A stretch of DNA of 58,623 bases, taken from Erysipelotrichaceae bacterium (lineage in GTDB: Bacteria; Bacillota_I; Bacilli_A; Erysipelotrichales; Erysipelotrichaceae). The stretch lies in contig SVBJ01000010.1 in assembly GCA_015058955.1 (NCBI GenBank), forward strand, positions 1-58,623, given 5' to 3'. Positions 8,417 through 16,469 of this stretch are shown one piece after another. Each line of letters starts with the position of its first letter. The first letter of the stretch is position 1. The notes beneath the pieces were generated by a model that was given only the letters and a program-made list of their open reading frames with translations, had not been told where the DNA came from and did no database searches. Made by a program: the position numbers and the translations under genes.

Positions 8417-9078
8417 CAGACATCTTTGAATACCTGAGCAATAACGCTTATCCTGGCCGCGGCATCATCGTCGGCCAATATGAAGACAAACCGGTAATCG
8501 CCTATTTCATCATGGGACGCAGCGTCAACAGCCGCAACCGCATCTTCATCAAGAAAGATGACATTCTTTCCACTGAAGCCTATGATGTTTCCAAGGTAGC
8601 TGACCCTTCCCTGATCATCTACAATGCCATCAGGGAATACGGCAGTCAGATCATTGTTACCAACGGCAATCAGACAGATACCGTTTATGACCATCTTACT
8701 GAAGGAAAAAGCTTCAGGGATGCTCTGGAAACCAGAGAATATGAACCTGACGGGCCTAACTATACTCCTCGCATTTCCGCCCTCATTGAAGAAGACGGTT
8801 ATCAGATTGCCATTTTGAAAAAGCAGGACGATCACTGCCTCAGACTGTTTTACCGCTATCGGGCAGTAAACGGCATGGCCCACTTCATCTCCACTTATGA
8901 TCATGACGGCAATCCTCTGCCTTCCTTCAGCAAAGAACCGCTTGAATTGAAGGTGGAAAGGCCTTTCGAAGAATTCGCTGCATCCTTATGGGCTGCCCTG
9001 AATAATGAAAACAAAATCAGCCTCTATGTCCGCTTTGGTGACAGAGAGATAATCTTTAATAAGAACGAAGGTGACTGA
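8413..9078 (+). CDS. purO: Archaeal-type IMP cyclohydrolase (PurO-like)
   Basis: A 221-residue protein matching the archaeal-type IMP cyclohydrolase family, which closes FAICAR to IMP in the last purine step. Signature stretches are PGRGIIVG near the start, AYFIMGRSVNSRNR, TNGNQTD and PNYTPRISALI, corresponding to the archaeal VSSRSFPNR, NGSHTD and NTPRIAG regions. This replaces the N-terminal domain of bacterial PurH. The start overlaps the PRT gene (ATGA), and the stop is one base from the next ATG, next to the AICAR transformylase that would supply its substrate. Assignment rests on motif recall. Confidence 0.85.
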   Translation: MTDIFEYLSNNAYPGRGIIVGQYEDKPVIAYFIMGRSVNSRNRIFIKKDDILSTEAYDVSKVADPSLIIYNAIREYGSQIIVTNGNQTDTVYDHLTEGKSFRDALETREYEPDGPNYTPRISALIEEDGYQIAILKKQDDHCLRLFYRYRAVNGMAHFISTYDHDGNPLPSFSKEPLELKVERPFEEFAASLWAALNNENKISLYVRFGDREIIFNKNEGD

Positions 9079-9079
9079 G

Positions 9080-10264
9080 ATGAAAGAAATACAGTTGAAA
9101 TACGGCTGCAATCCCAATCAGAAACCGTCAGCCATCTACATGAATGACGGCAGTGAACTGCCGGTTGAAGTGCTTAACGGCCGTCCAGGCTACATCAATT
9201 TCCTGGATGCCCTGAATTCCTGGCAGCTGGTCAGGGAACTCAGACAGGCAACCGGTTTACCATGTGCCGCCAGTTTCAAGCATGTCTCCCCGGCCGGTGC
9301 CGCCATCGGCAAGGTCCTGACCGACAAACAGAAGAAGGCCTGCTTCGTTGACGATGTTGAAGGCCTGGATGATTCCCTTTTAGCCTGCGCCTACGCTCGT
9401 GCCAGAGGAACTGACCGCTTAAGCTCCTACGGGGACTTCATTGCCCTTTCCGACAAATGCGATCTGACCACTGCCCGACTGATCAGGCGTGAAGTATCTG
9501 ATGGGGTCATAGCTCCTGACTATGATGACGATGCCCTGGCTCTGTTAAGAAAGAAAAAGTCCGGCAATTACAATGTCATAAAGATCGATCCGGATTACAT
9601 CTGTGCTCCGATTGAAACCAAACAGGTTTACGGCATTACCTTCCAGCAGGGTCACAATGATTATCAGATCACTTCCGATCTGCTGCAGGAAATCGTAACG
9701 GACAATAAGGAACTGACTGATGAAGCCAGGCTTGATCTGATCGTAGCCCTGATCACCTTGAAATATACCCAGTCCAATTCCGTGGCATATGCTTATGATG
9801 GACAGACAACCGGTGTCGGTGCCGGACAGCAGTCCCGCATTCACTGTACCCGTCTGGCCGGCAGCAAGAGTGACACCTGGTTCTTGCGCCAGCATGAAAA
9901 GGTACTCAATCTTCCTTTCCGTAAAGATCTCTCCCGTGCTGAAAGAGATAACGTCATCGACGGCTATATCAATAAGTATGAGATGGATGTTACCGCTAAA
10001 GGCAACTGGCAGAAATTCTTTACTGAAAGGCCTCAAGAGCTGACGCAGAAAGAAATCAGGGAATATCTTGATTCCCTGGATAACGTAGCTCTGGGTTCTG
10101 ATGCCTTCTTCCCGTTTGGCGACAACATTGAAAGAGCGCACGCCTCCGGAGTAAGATATGTCGCACAGCCGGGCGGTTCGATCCGTGATGACAATGTCAT
10201 TGAAACCTGCAACCGTTATGGCATGGTGATGTGCTTCACTCACATCAGATTATTCCATCATTAA
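9080..10264 (+). CDS. Stand-alone AICAR formyltransferase (PurH C-terminal-type)
   Basis: A 394-residue AICAR transformylase without a cyclohydrolase domain. It formylates AICAR with 10-formyltetrahydrofolate to give FAICAR. The Lys-His catalytic pair is in SFKHVSPAGAA, and SNSVAYA, GAGQQSRIHCTRLAG, SDAFFPFGDN and the terminal RLFHH match the transformylase half of eukaryotic ATIC more closely than typical bacterial PurH. ATG 9080 is chosen over GTG 9071 because aaggtg lies six bases before it. Together with the preceding cyclohydrolase it makes the last two purine steps from two separate proteins. A terminator follows at 10271. Confidence 0.93.
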   Translation: MKEIQLKYGCNPNQKPSAIYMNDGSELPVEVLNGRPGYINFLDALNSWQLVRELRQATGLPCAASFKHVSPAGAAIGKVLTDKQKKACFVDDVEGLDDSLLACAYARARGTDRLSSYGDFIALSDKCDLTTARLIRREVSDGVIAPDYDDDALALLRKKKSGNYNVIKIDPDYICAPIETKQVYGITFQQGHNDYQITSDLLQEIVTDNKELTDEARLDLIVALITLKYTQSNSVAYAYDGQTTGVGAGQQSRIHCTRLAGSKSDTWFLRQHEKVLNLPFRKDLSRAERDNVIDGYINKYEMDVTAKGNWQKFFTERPQELTQKEIREYLDSLDNVALGSDAFFPFGDNIERAHASGVRYVAQPGGSIRDDNVIETCNRYGMVMCFTHIRLFHH

Positions 10265-10270
10265 AAATCA

Positions 10271-10296
10271 AGGGACCTTCACAGGTCCCTTTTTCT
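10271..10296 (+). terminator. Intrinsic terminator of the purine genes
   Basis: An 8-bp perfect stem (agggacct / aggtccct) with loop tcac, followed directly by a T-run, seven bases after the AICAR transformylase stop. It slightly overlaps the stop region of the convergent aldo/keto reductase gene. Confidence 0.9.
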
Positions 10297-11476
10297 ATTT
10301 CATGTTCAGATCGCGGCGGATGGCCTCATGTCTTCCCTGGACATCTCTGGACCAGTTAGGTCCGCTGGCATAAAGCTCAGCAAGTTCAGCCAGGGCAGCC
10401 GGCACATCTATTCCCTGAGGACAAGCATGCGCACACTGACCGCATCCGATGCAGGCAGACGGCTTCTTGTCTTCATCAAGAGCATCCAGTCTCATGCCGG
10501 CTGACATTGAGGCGGCGTACTTGTAATCGTTGTAGCATTCCAACAGATACGGAATGTTCAGTCCCATCGGACAGCCATCGCAGCAGTATCTGCATCCGGT
10601 ACAAGGAACACCTTTCTTCAGGCTTTCGGCGATCGCAAAGACTGCCTTGAGCTCCTCTTCATTCAGCGGATCATAATGTTCAAAGGTTCTGACATTATCT
10701 TCTACCTGAGAGACTTCATTCATGCCGGAAAGAACGACCTTGATGTTATCAAGTCCCTGCAGGAAACGGAAGGCATATGAAGCAGCTGACCTGTCATCAC
10801 CGAACTGTTTCAGTCTGGCTGAATTCTCTTCACTTAACACCGCCAGCTTGCCGCCGCGGCAAGGTTCCATGACCCAGACACCCAGCCCGTGCCTGGTAAT
10901 GATGTCATATTTTTCCTTAGCCTTCTGTAAGGTCCAGTCCAGATAGTTGCACTGGATCTGTACGAATTCAAAGACACCTTCATACTGAGTCAGAATTCTT
11001 TCCAGTAATTCCGGTCCGCCATGGAATGAGAAGCCCAGATGTCTGATTTTCCCCTCTTCCTTCATCTTCAGGATGTCCGGAATGATGTGATACTCTTCAC
11101 TTTCATAGATCTTGATCGACCATTCAGTGATGTTATGCAGCAGATAGAAATCAAAGTAGTCGGTCTGACATCTCTTCAGGGAAAGATTGAATAAGGCAAT
11201 GTTGTCAATTGGTCCCGGTAAGGAATGTCCCGGGAACTTGTCAGCCAGATAATAGCTGTCACGCGGATATCTCCGTAAGGCTGTTGCTGCAGCACCTTCG
11301 GACTTGCCGTTAAGATATGGATAAGCCGTATCAAAATAGTTAACGCCATTGGCAATAGCCAGATCAAACATGGCATTGACCGTATCCTGGTCAACTTCAC
11401 CATCTGTCATCTTAAAACGCATGCAGCCAAATCCGAGGCGGGAAAGCTTGAGATCGTGAAAATTACTGTAGATCAT
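10295..11476 (-). CDS. Aldo/keto reductase with C-terminal 4Fe-4S ferredoxin domain
   Basis: A 393-residue aldo/keto reductase fused to a ferredoxin-like tail. The TIM-barrel part carries the AKR tetrad: Asp49 and Tyr52 in YFDTAY, Lys80 in LADKF, His114 in LLHN. The C-terminal part holds two Cys clusters, CTGCRYCCDGCP and CIGCGQCAHACP, fit for two 4Fe-4S centres. Such fusions are common in anaerobic Firmicutes, but the substrate is usually unknown. ATG 11476 has aaggag nine bases upstream. It is a single gene, diverging from the unknown gene at 11650 across a region with a long inverted repeat. Confidence 0.9.
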   Translation of the reverse strand: MIYSNFHDLKLSRLGFGCMRFKMTDGEVDQDTVNAMFDLAIANGVNYFDTAYPYLNGKSEGAAATALRRYPRDSYYLADKFPGHSLPGPIDNIALFNLSLKRCQTDYFDFYLLHNITEWSIKIYESEEYHIIPDILKMKEEGKIRHLGFSFHGGPELLERILTQYEGVFEFVQIQCNYLDWTLQKAKEKYDIITRHGLGVWVMEPCRGGKLAVLSEENSARLKQFGDDRSAASYAFRFLQGLDNIKVVLSGMNEVSQVEDNVRTFEHYDPLNEEELKAVFAIAESLKKGVPCTGCRYCCDGCPMGLNIPYLLECYNDYKYAASMSAGMRLDALDEDKKPSACIGCGQCAHACPQGIDVPAALAELAELYASGPNWSRDVQGRHEAIRRDLNMK

Positions 11477-11532
11477 ACTTTTAACTCCTTTACTTAATTA
11501 TATCTTATGGACTGTCTCAATGAAAGGTCTGC

Positions 11533-11583
11533 CAAATATAACACATTTGTCTGTTCTCTTTTAAATTGACTGTGTTATATTTG
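11533..11583. promoter_or_regulatory. 13-bp inverted repeat in a divergent promoter region
   Basis: The arms caaatataacaca (11533-11545) and tgtgttatatttg (11571-11583) are perfect inverted copies 25 bases apart, in the 173-bp gap between divergent genes starting at 11476 and 11650. A TTGACT hexamer resembling a -35 box (11566-11571) abuts the right arm. The layout suggests paired operator half-sites for a regulator of one or both genes. A hairpin with a long loop is the alternative. Confidence 0.55.
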
Positions 11584-11649
11584 TTTCTTTGTATTGAATT
11601 ATGAGTGATTTGAACATAATATAAAATATTAAAAGAAAGAAGGACTCAT

Positions 11650-12183
11650 ATGAAAAGGGAAAGAAAAGAATATACCGATATCAGAGAAATCAGAAACTTC
11701 AATTTCAACAGACCGTCCAGATACTTCAAGGATGCCTGCCGTTTTTTCCGGCCATCCCAGAAGGGAATCGCCAGCGAAATTAATTTCTTTGATTACACTC
11801 TGGCCCTTTTCACCGAGACCTCAAAGCCTGACAGACAACCTGATTTTGTTTCAGGATCAGGCAGCTGTTACTGGTACTTTGATGAGGGTGTTGTCAGAGG
11901 AGCTGATCACTGGGGCAATGGAGTTGCCAACTGTGACTGGGCCTTGAAACTGAATACCGGCAGAACGATTTACGGAGTCAACAGCTGGGATCCGAAGTGC
12001 CTGACGGAAATGAAGTACGGCTTTGCCAGATGGAGCGATTTCATTCAGAAAACCAGAGACATCGAAATTGATGGTGAACAGGTTACGGTAACCTTTGAAA
12101 ACTTCAAGGGACGCGATACCGTGGAACATAACGGAAAACTGTATCACCGCATTGTCATTGAAACCTGGCAGCCTGAACAGTAA
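11650..12183 (+). CDS. Unknown protein, aromatic-rich
   Basis: A 177-residue protein of unknown family, without membrane segments or signal peptide. The centre is rich in aromatic and Gly residues (GSCYWYFDEGVVRGADHWGN, then CDWALKLN), and the C-terminal third looks beta-rich (VTVTFENFKGRDTV). I recall similar Trp/His-rich patterns in accessory proteins of Firmicutes, but I cannot name a family. The ATG is preceded by agaaagaagga, a good ribosome binding site. It is monocistronic, flanked by the inverted repeat upstream and a terminator at 12191. Confidence 0.6.
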   Translation: MKRERKEYTDIREIRNFNFNRPSRYFKDACRFFRPSQKGIASEINFFDYTLALFTETSKPDRQPDFVSGSGSCYWYFDEGVVRGADHWGNGVANCDWALKLNTGRTIYGVNSWDPKCLTEMKYGFARWSDFIQKTRDIEIDGEQVTVTFENFKGRDTVEHNGKLYHRIVIETWQPEQ

Positions 12184-12190
12184 ACATGAA

Positions 12191-12222
12191 AACGATGGGA
12201 ATTCATCCCATCGTTATTTTTT
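12191..12222. terminator. Bidirectional intrinsic terminator
   Basis: A perfect 10-bp stem (aacgatggga / tcccatcgtt) with loop attca, followed by atttttttatt on the plus strand. It lies between the convergent genes ending at 12183 and 12235. Confidence 0.88.
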
Positions 12223-12234
12223 TATTCAGTCAGC

Positions 12235-14325
12235 CTAATGCAGGATCGACATGGTTAAGAACAGTGTCGACAGCAGTGAAGCTACCAGGGAAACGACCGT
12301 GATCTGAGTATTGATGCTCGGACCGGCTGTATCCTTGAACGGGTCACCTACGGTATCTCCGACAACAGCTGCCTTATGTGCTTCTGAACCCTTGCCGCCT
12401 TCATTGCCTGCTTCAACATACTTCTTGGAGTTATCCCACAGACCGCCGGCATTGGACATAAACAGTGACAGTAACAGTCCGGAAAGAATGTTGCCAACCA
12501 GGAAACCGCCGATGGCATAAACACCGCCGATGAAACCGGTCAGTACCGTAGAAAGAATGGCAACCAGGCCAGCAGGGATCAGTTCCCTGATGGCTCCGGA
12601 AGTCGCAATGTCAATGCATTTGTTATATTCCGGGTCAACCTTGCCTTCCTTTAGGCCCTTGATGGTATTGAACTGACGGTGGATCTCCTCAACCATTCTC
12701 TGAGCGTTGCGGTCAACCCCAAGCATCAGCATGGCAGAGAAGACAGCCGGAATGGCGGCACCTACCAGCATTCCAAAGAATACCAGCGGATCCATGACGT
12801 CAAAGCCCTGTACCAGAGTCATGCCCAGTCTGGTGGCTGCATCGTTTACTTCTGACATGAAGGTACCCAGTAAGGCAATGACCGTCAGACCAGCTGCAGA
12901 GATTGAGAAGCCCTTGGTAATGGCCTTGACGGTATTACCGGCAGAGTCCAGTTCATCAGTGATTTCCAGGACCTCATCACCGAGGTTGCCCATTTCAGCC
13001 AGGCCTCTGGCATTGTCAACGATTGGACCGTAGGCATCGTTGGAAACGATCATGCCGACGATTGACAGCATGCCGACAGCGGCGATGGAGATGCCGAATA
13101 AGGCATACTCACCGGCAAAAGCCGGATCGATCTTTTCGCATAGCTTATAGGAGATCATGGTGGAGATACCGGTACCTATCATGGCCGGTAAAGTACTCAG
13201 GAAACCGTATGAAATACCGGAAAGAATGGTGAAAGCCGGACCGGAAGCGGAAGCATGAGCTACCAGATGGACCGGTTTCTTGGTATCATCGGTAAAATAG
13301 TCAGTGGTAAAGCCGATGATGACACCGACCAATAAGCCTAAGATGCAGGCTGCCCAGACTCTCCAGGAGAAGCCCAGAACAGCGGTGGCAATTGCCGTCA
13401 GAACGGCATAGATACCAGTTGTGACATAAGTACTGGAGTTAAGGGCACTGGTTGGGTTTCCGTTTTTGCCGATCTTGGCAGTCATGACACCCAATACGGA
13501 TGCCAGTAAACCTAAGGCTGCATATACGAATACCGTAATTACATTGTTGTGGAAGCCGGATACCCGGTCAAGTTTCCGGGCAATAACCAGAGCTGCCGCT
13601 AAGGAAGCAACGTTGGAGTCAAACAGGTCAGCACCCATGCCGGCTACGTCACCGACATTATCGCCGACGTTATCCGCAATGACGGCTGGGTTACGTGGGT
13701 CATCTTCCGGGATTCCCAGTTCAACCTTGCCGGTCAGATCCGCCGCAATGTCCGCAGTCTTGGTAAAGATACCGCCTCCGACCTTGGCAAACAGAGCCAG
13801 AGAGCTGGCTCCGAAGCTGAAGCACAGAACAGCCTGAGTGCTCTTTGTTACCAGATAAACAACGGAAACACCGAGAACACAGGCACCGACAACGGCCATG
13901 CCCATGACGGCACCGCCTCTGAAACCAACCATGAAGGCCGGCTTTAGCCCCTTCTGAGCAGCTTCAGCGCTTCTTCCGTTAGCGCTGGTGGCTACTTCAA
14001 TGCCGATCTTGCCGCTAAGGGCTGACAGAACGGTACCGCACAGATAGGAAATGGCATTTATGATATTCTTATCAGCTGATCCCTTCCAGATTGGTTCAGG
14101 CAGGAAAAGCAGAATAATCACTGCGACCCCGCCGGCAAAGGCCAGCAGGATCTGGTCCTGTCTTCTTAAGAATGTTCTGGCACCAAGCTGAATCAGATTG
14201 CTGACCTTGGTGATCATCGCATTCTCCTGAGGCTGTTTTCTGACCCAGGCAAACAGCCATGCTGCATATCCGAACGCCACAAAGCTGATCAGAATGCTGA
14301 GAAGTAAAGTTACGGTTAATGACAT
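12235..14325 (-). CDS. hppA: Membrane-bound ion-translocating pyrophosphatase
   Basis: A 696-residue membrane pyrophosphatase with about 16 hydrophobic segments. It hydrolyses PPi to pump H+ (or Na+) out of the cytoplasm. The acidic pyrophosphate/Mg motifs DDPRNPAVIADNVGDNVGD, GADLFDSN and GDTVGDPFKDTAGPS are present. The segment AGNTVKAITKGF has Lys where K+-dependent enzymes have Ala, so this is probably the K+-independent, proton-pumping type; that is inferred from the known Ala/Lys rule. ATG 14325 follows ggaggaataat. Biosynthetic reactions that release PPi, such as phosphoribosyl transfer, would supply its substrate. Confidence 0.95.
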   Translation of the reverse strand: MSLTVTLLLSILISFVAFGYAAWLFAWVRKQPQENAMITKVSNLIQLGARTFLRRQDQILLAFAGGVAVIILLFLPEPIWKGSADKNIINAISYLCGTVLSALSGKIGIEVATSANGRSAEAAQKGLKPAFMVGFRGGAVMGMAVVGACVLGVSVVYLVTKSTQAVLCFSFGASSLALFAKVGGGIFTKTADIAADLTGKVELGIPEDDPRNPAVIADNVGDNVGDVAGMGADLFDSNVASLAAALVIARKLDRVSGFHNNVITVFVYAALGLLASVLGVMTAKIGKNGNPTSALNSSTYVTTGIYAVLTAIATAVLGFSWRVWAACILGLLVGVIIGFTTDYFTDDTKKPVHLVAHASASGPAFTILSGISYGFLSTLPAMIGTGISTMISYKLCEKIDPAFAGEYALFGISIAAVGMLSIVGMIVSNDAYGPIVDNARGLAEMGNLGDEVLEITDELDSAGNTVKAITKGFSISAAGLTVIALLGTFMSEVNDAATRLGMTLVQGFDVMDPLVFFGMLVGAAIPAVFSAMLMLGVDRNAQRMVEEIHRQFNTIKGLKEGKVDPEYNKCIDIATSGAIRELIPAGLVAILSTVLTGFIGGVYAIGGFLVGNILSGLLLSLFMSNAGGLWDNSKKYVEAGNEGGKGSEAHKAAVVGDTVGDPFKDTAGPSINTQITVVSLVASLLSTLFLTMSILH

Positions 14326-14479
14326 ATTATTCCTCCAAATGCAGAATTTGTATTTGTTATAATAGTATCATTTTTGAACTGACCCGACAATTTTAACAAA
14401 CCAACAGTGTATTTTTTTGATATAATTTCTTACTTTTCAATGCTATATTTGAAATGTAAAACTAACGGAGGATAATACC

Positions 14480-15307
14480 ATGCTTGATACATCCATTTTC
14501 ACCTGTGAAAAGCTGACCGATGTCATTACCCGCGTAAGAATGCCGGGAGATGTCTTTGCCTACATCGCAACAGGAAGCGAAAGATGTGCCGTCATTGATA
14601 CCGGCTTCGGCTTAGGACCTTTCAGAGAATACTGCGAGAAGATCATAGGAGACAGACCTTATGAGCTGATTCTGACCCACGGTCATTTCGACCACAGCGG
14701 CGGAGCCAGTCAGTTTGATAAGGTCTGGATGCATCCGGATGATCTGCAGCTGGCTCAAAGACACACTGACCGTAAGATGCGTTCCGGTTTTCTGGCAAGA
14801 GACGGCTGGAAATTCGAGTGGGAAGATCTGGCGGAAGAGAAACTGAGTGGGTATCTTCCGTTAGAGTACAGGCAGAGGTTTGATCTGGGCAATGAGGTAC
14901 TGGAGATCGTCAATCTGGGCGGTCATACCCCGGGAAGCATCGGGACCCTGTTTACCAATGAACGCATTCTGCTGGCTGGGGATGCCTGCTGCTCCTTCAC
15001 CCTGTTATTCGGGGGTAAGGACTCTTTGAATGTCAAGGGCTTACGCGATAATCTGATCGATACCTGGCACAGGTATAAAGACTGCTTTGACACCGTGCTG
15101 TATTCCCATCCGCATAACTATGGCGGCCCGGAAGTCATTGAACAGATGATCGAACTGTGCAATGAGATCCTTGAAGGTAAGGATGACCGCATCGAAAGAC
15201 CGGGAATGTTCGGCCGGAAAAGCTATGTAGCGAAGGCTACGGGGGAAAACGGACGACGCCTTGATGGCAAAATCGCCAATCTGCAGTACGCTGAAGACTG
15301 CATCTGA
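14480..15307 (+). CDS. MBL-fold metallo-hydrolase
   Basis: A 275-residue metallo-beta-lactamase-fold hydrolase. The metal motif THGHFDHSGG gives His67, His69, Asp71 and His72; GGHTPGSIG and LLAGDAC supply the later His and Asp ligands. It should bind two metal ions. Members hydrolyse thioesters, phosphodiesters, lactones and similar bonds, and the substrate here is not evident. No signal peptide is visible. ATG 14480 is preceded by cggagg. It is a single gene, divergent from the pyrophosphatase gene and closed by a hairpin at 15317. Confidence 0.88.
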   Translation: MLDTSIFTCEKLTDVITRVRMPGDVFAYIATGSERCAVIDTGFGLGPFREYCEKIIGDRPYELILTHGHFDHSGGASQFDKVWMHPDDLQLAQRHTDRKMRSGFLARDGWKFEWEDLAEEKLSGYLPLEYRQRFDLGNEVLEIVNLGGHTPGSIGTLFTNERILLAGDACCSFTLLFGGKDSLNVKGLRDNLIDTWHRYKDCFDTVLYSHPHNYGGPEVIEQMIELCNEILEGKDDRIERPGMFGRKSYVAKATGENGRRLDGKIANLQYAEDCI

Positions 15308-15316
15308 AGCACATAA

Positions 15317-15339
15317 AAAACGGCTATTCAAGCCGTTTT
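15317..15339. terminator. Bidirectional intrinsic terminator
   Basis: A 9-bp perfect stem (aaaacggct / agccgtttt) with loop attca, between the convergent MBL-fold and NagA-like genes. T-rich sequence flanks it on both strands. Confidence 0.85.
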
Positions 15340-15347
15340 CATTTATT

Positions 15348-16457
15348 TTACTTAACGAAGAACCATTCACCGTTGATCATGGTTCTGGTAACATACAGAT
15401 CTTCATCCATTACTACCAGGTCAGCCTTACGGCCAACTTCGATCTTGCCTCTGTCCTTTAACAGATAGGCTTCGGCTGCGTTTTCAGTAAAGATTTTACC
15501 GATGGTTTCCAGAGAGAAGCCGTTGGCGTACATCGTTCTCATGTTTTCATCAAAGGTATGACAGCCGGTGACCAGCTTGCCGTTGACATCACGGACCGCC
15601 CCGTCACGGATATAGACCTTCTTGTCTCCCATCATGTATTCACCTTCCGGCTTGCCCATTAACGGTGAAGAGTCGGAGACGCCGATGACATGGTCATCAC
15701 CCTTCAGTTTCAGAATCATGGTGATAAACTGCGGAGATACGTGAATGCAGTCACCATTGAGCTGCATGTAGAGGTCCTTCTCCAGCAGACACTGGGTAAC
15801 AGCCGTTGACTTGTGATGGTCAAGCAATGGGAACCCGTTTGGGAAATGGTCAGTCAGTCTGGCACCGTGCTTTACAGCCTGATGAACATCCTCACCGGTT
15901 CCTTCAGTAAAGCCAATTAACGGTAACACTCCGTTTTCCCTTAACCAGCTGGTCCAGCTGCAGTCCGGATCAAGTTCCGGCGCATACAGAACTGCCAGTA
16001 TGTCCGAGAGATCACCATCCGCTATCCGCAGGGTGTCTTCCCTGGTTGGTACCACACTGATCGGATAGTAAGGAATGGAACGGTGCTTGTAGTCGGTATA
16101 CAGAAAGATTCCGGCTACTCTGGCTCCCGGCTCATTCTTAGCCCGTCTGATCGTTCTGATCCTGTTTCTGGTTTCCTCGTCGTTTTTGGCGATTGGGGTA
16201 GGTACATATGACGTTACTCCATACTGCGGAATGGTACGGGCAATTTCCCTCATTGATTCCAGGGAATCACCGCAGTAGACGTTGCAGGCTCCATGGAAAT
16301 GGGTATCAATGAACCCGGCAAACAGGTAATGACCTTTCCGGTCATAACCCTCACCTTCAAGATTTGTTCCGATTTCGGTAATCAGACCGTTTTCGGTTCT
16401 GATATCACATTCATTGAACTTTCCGTCAATGAAAACTCTGGCGTTTCTTATGATCAT
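15348..16457 (-). CDS. NagA-like amidohydrolase (N-acetylglucosamine-6-P deacetylase family)
   Basis: A 369-residue amidohydrolase resembling N-acetylglucosamine-6-phosphate deacetylase. Visible are the DTHFHG pair (His53, His55), His204 in LTDHFPNG, His239 in DCIHVSP and the catalytic Asp262 in IGVSDSS. The metal-binding Glu normally found in an L-E-G-P motif is absent: the equivalent stretch reads GIFLYTDY (about 117-123), with Tyr at the Glu position. The substrate or metal site may therefore differ from true NagA. ATG 16457 follows aggaggaacagc. It lies 12 bases downstream of a Gfo/Idh/MocA gene, so the pair probably handles a modified sugar. Confidence 0.75.
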   Translation of the reverse strand: MIIRNARVFIDGKFNECDIRTENGLITEIGTNLEGEGYDRKGHYLFAGFIDTHFHGACNVYCGDSLESMREIARTIPQYGVTSYVPTPIAKNDEETRNRIRTIRRAKNEPGARVAGIFLYTDYKHRSIPYYPISVVPTREDTLRIADGDLSDILAVLYAPELDPDCSWTSWLRENGVLPLIGFTEGTGEDVHQAVKHGARLTDHFPNGFPLLDHHKSTAVTQCLLEKDLYMQLNGDCIHVSPQFITMILKLKGDDHVIGVSDSSPLMGKPEGEYMMGDKKVYIRDGAVRDVNGKLVTGCHTFDENMRTMYANGFSLETIGKIFTENAAEAYLLKDRGKIEVGRKADLVVMDEDLYVTRTMINGEWFFVK

Positions 16458-16469
16458 GCTGTTCCTCCT

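Noticed and set aside
9545-10243. Long minus-strand frame (232 codons) inside the AICAR transformylase gene
   Set aside because: It is a shadow of a clearly conserved gene on the plus strand and resembles no protein family.
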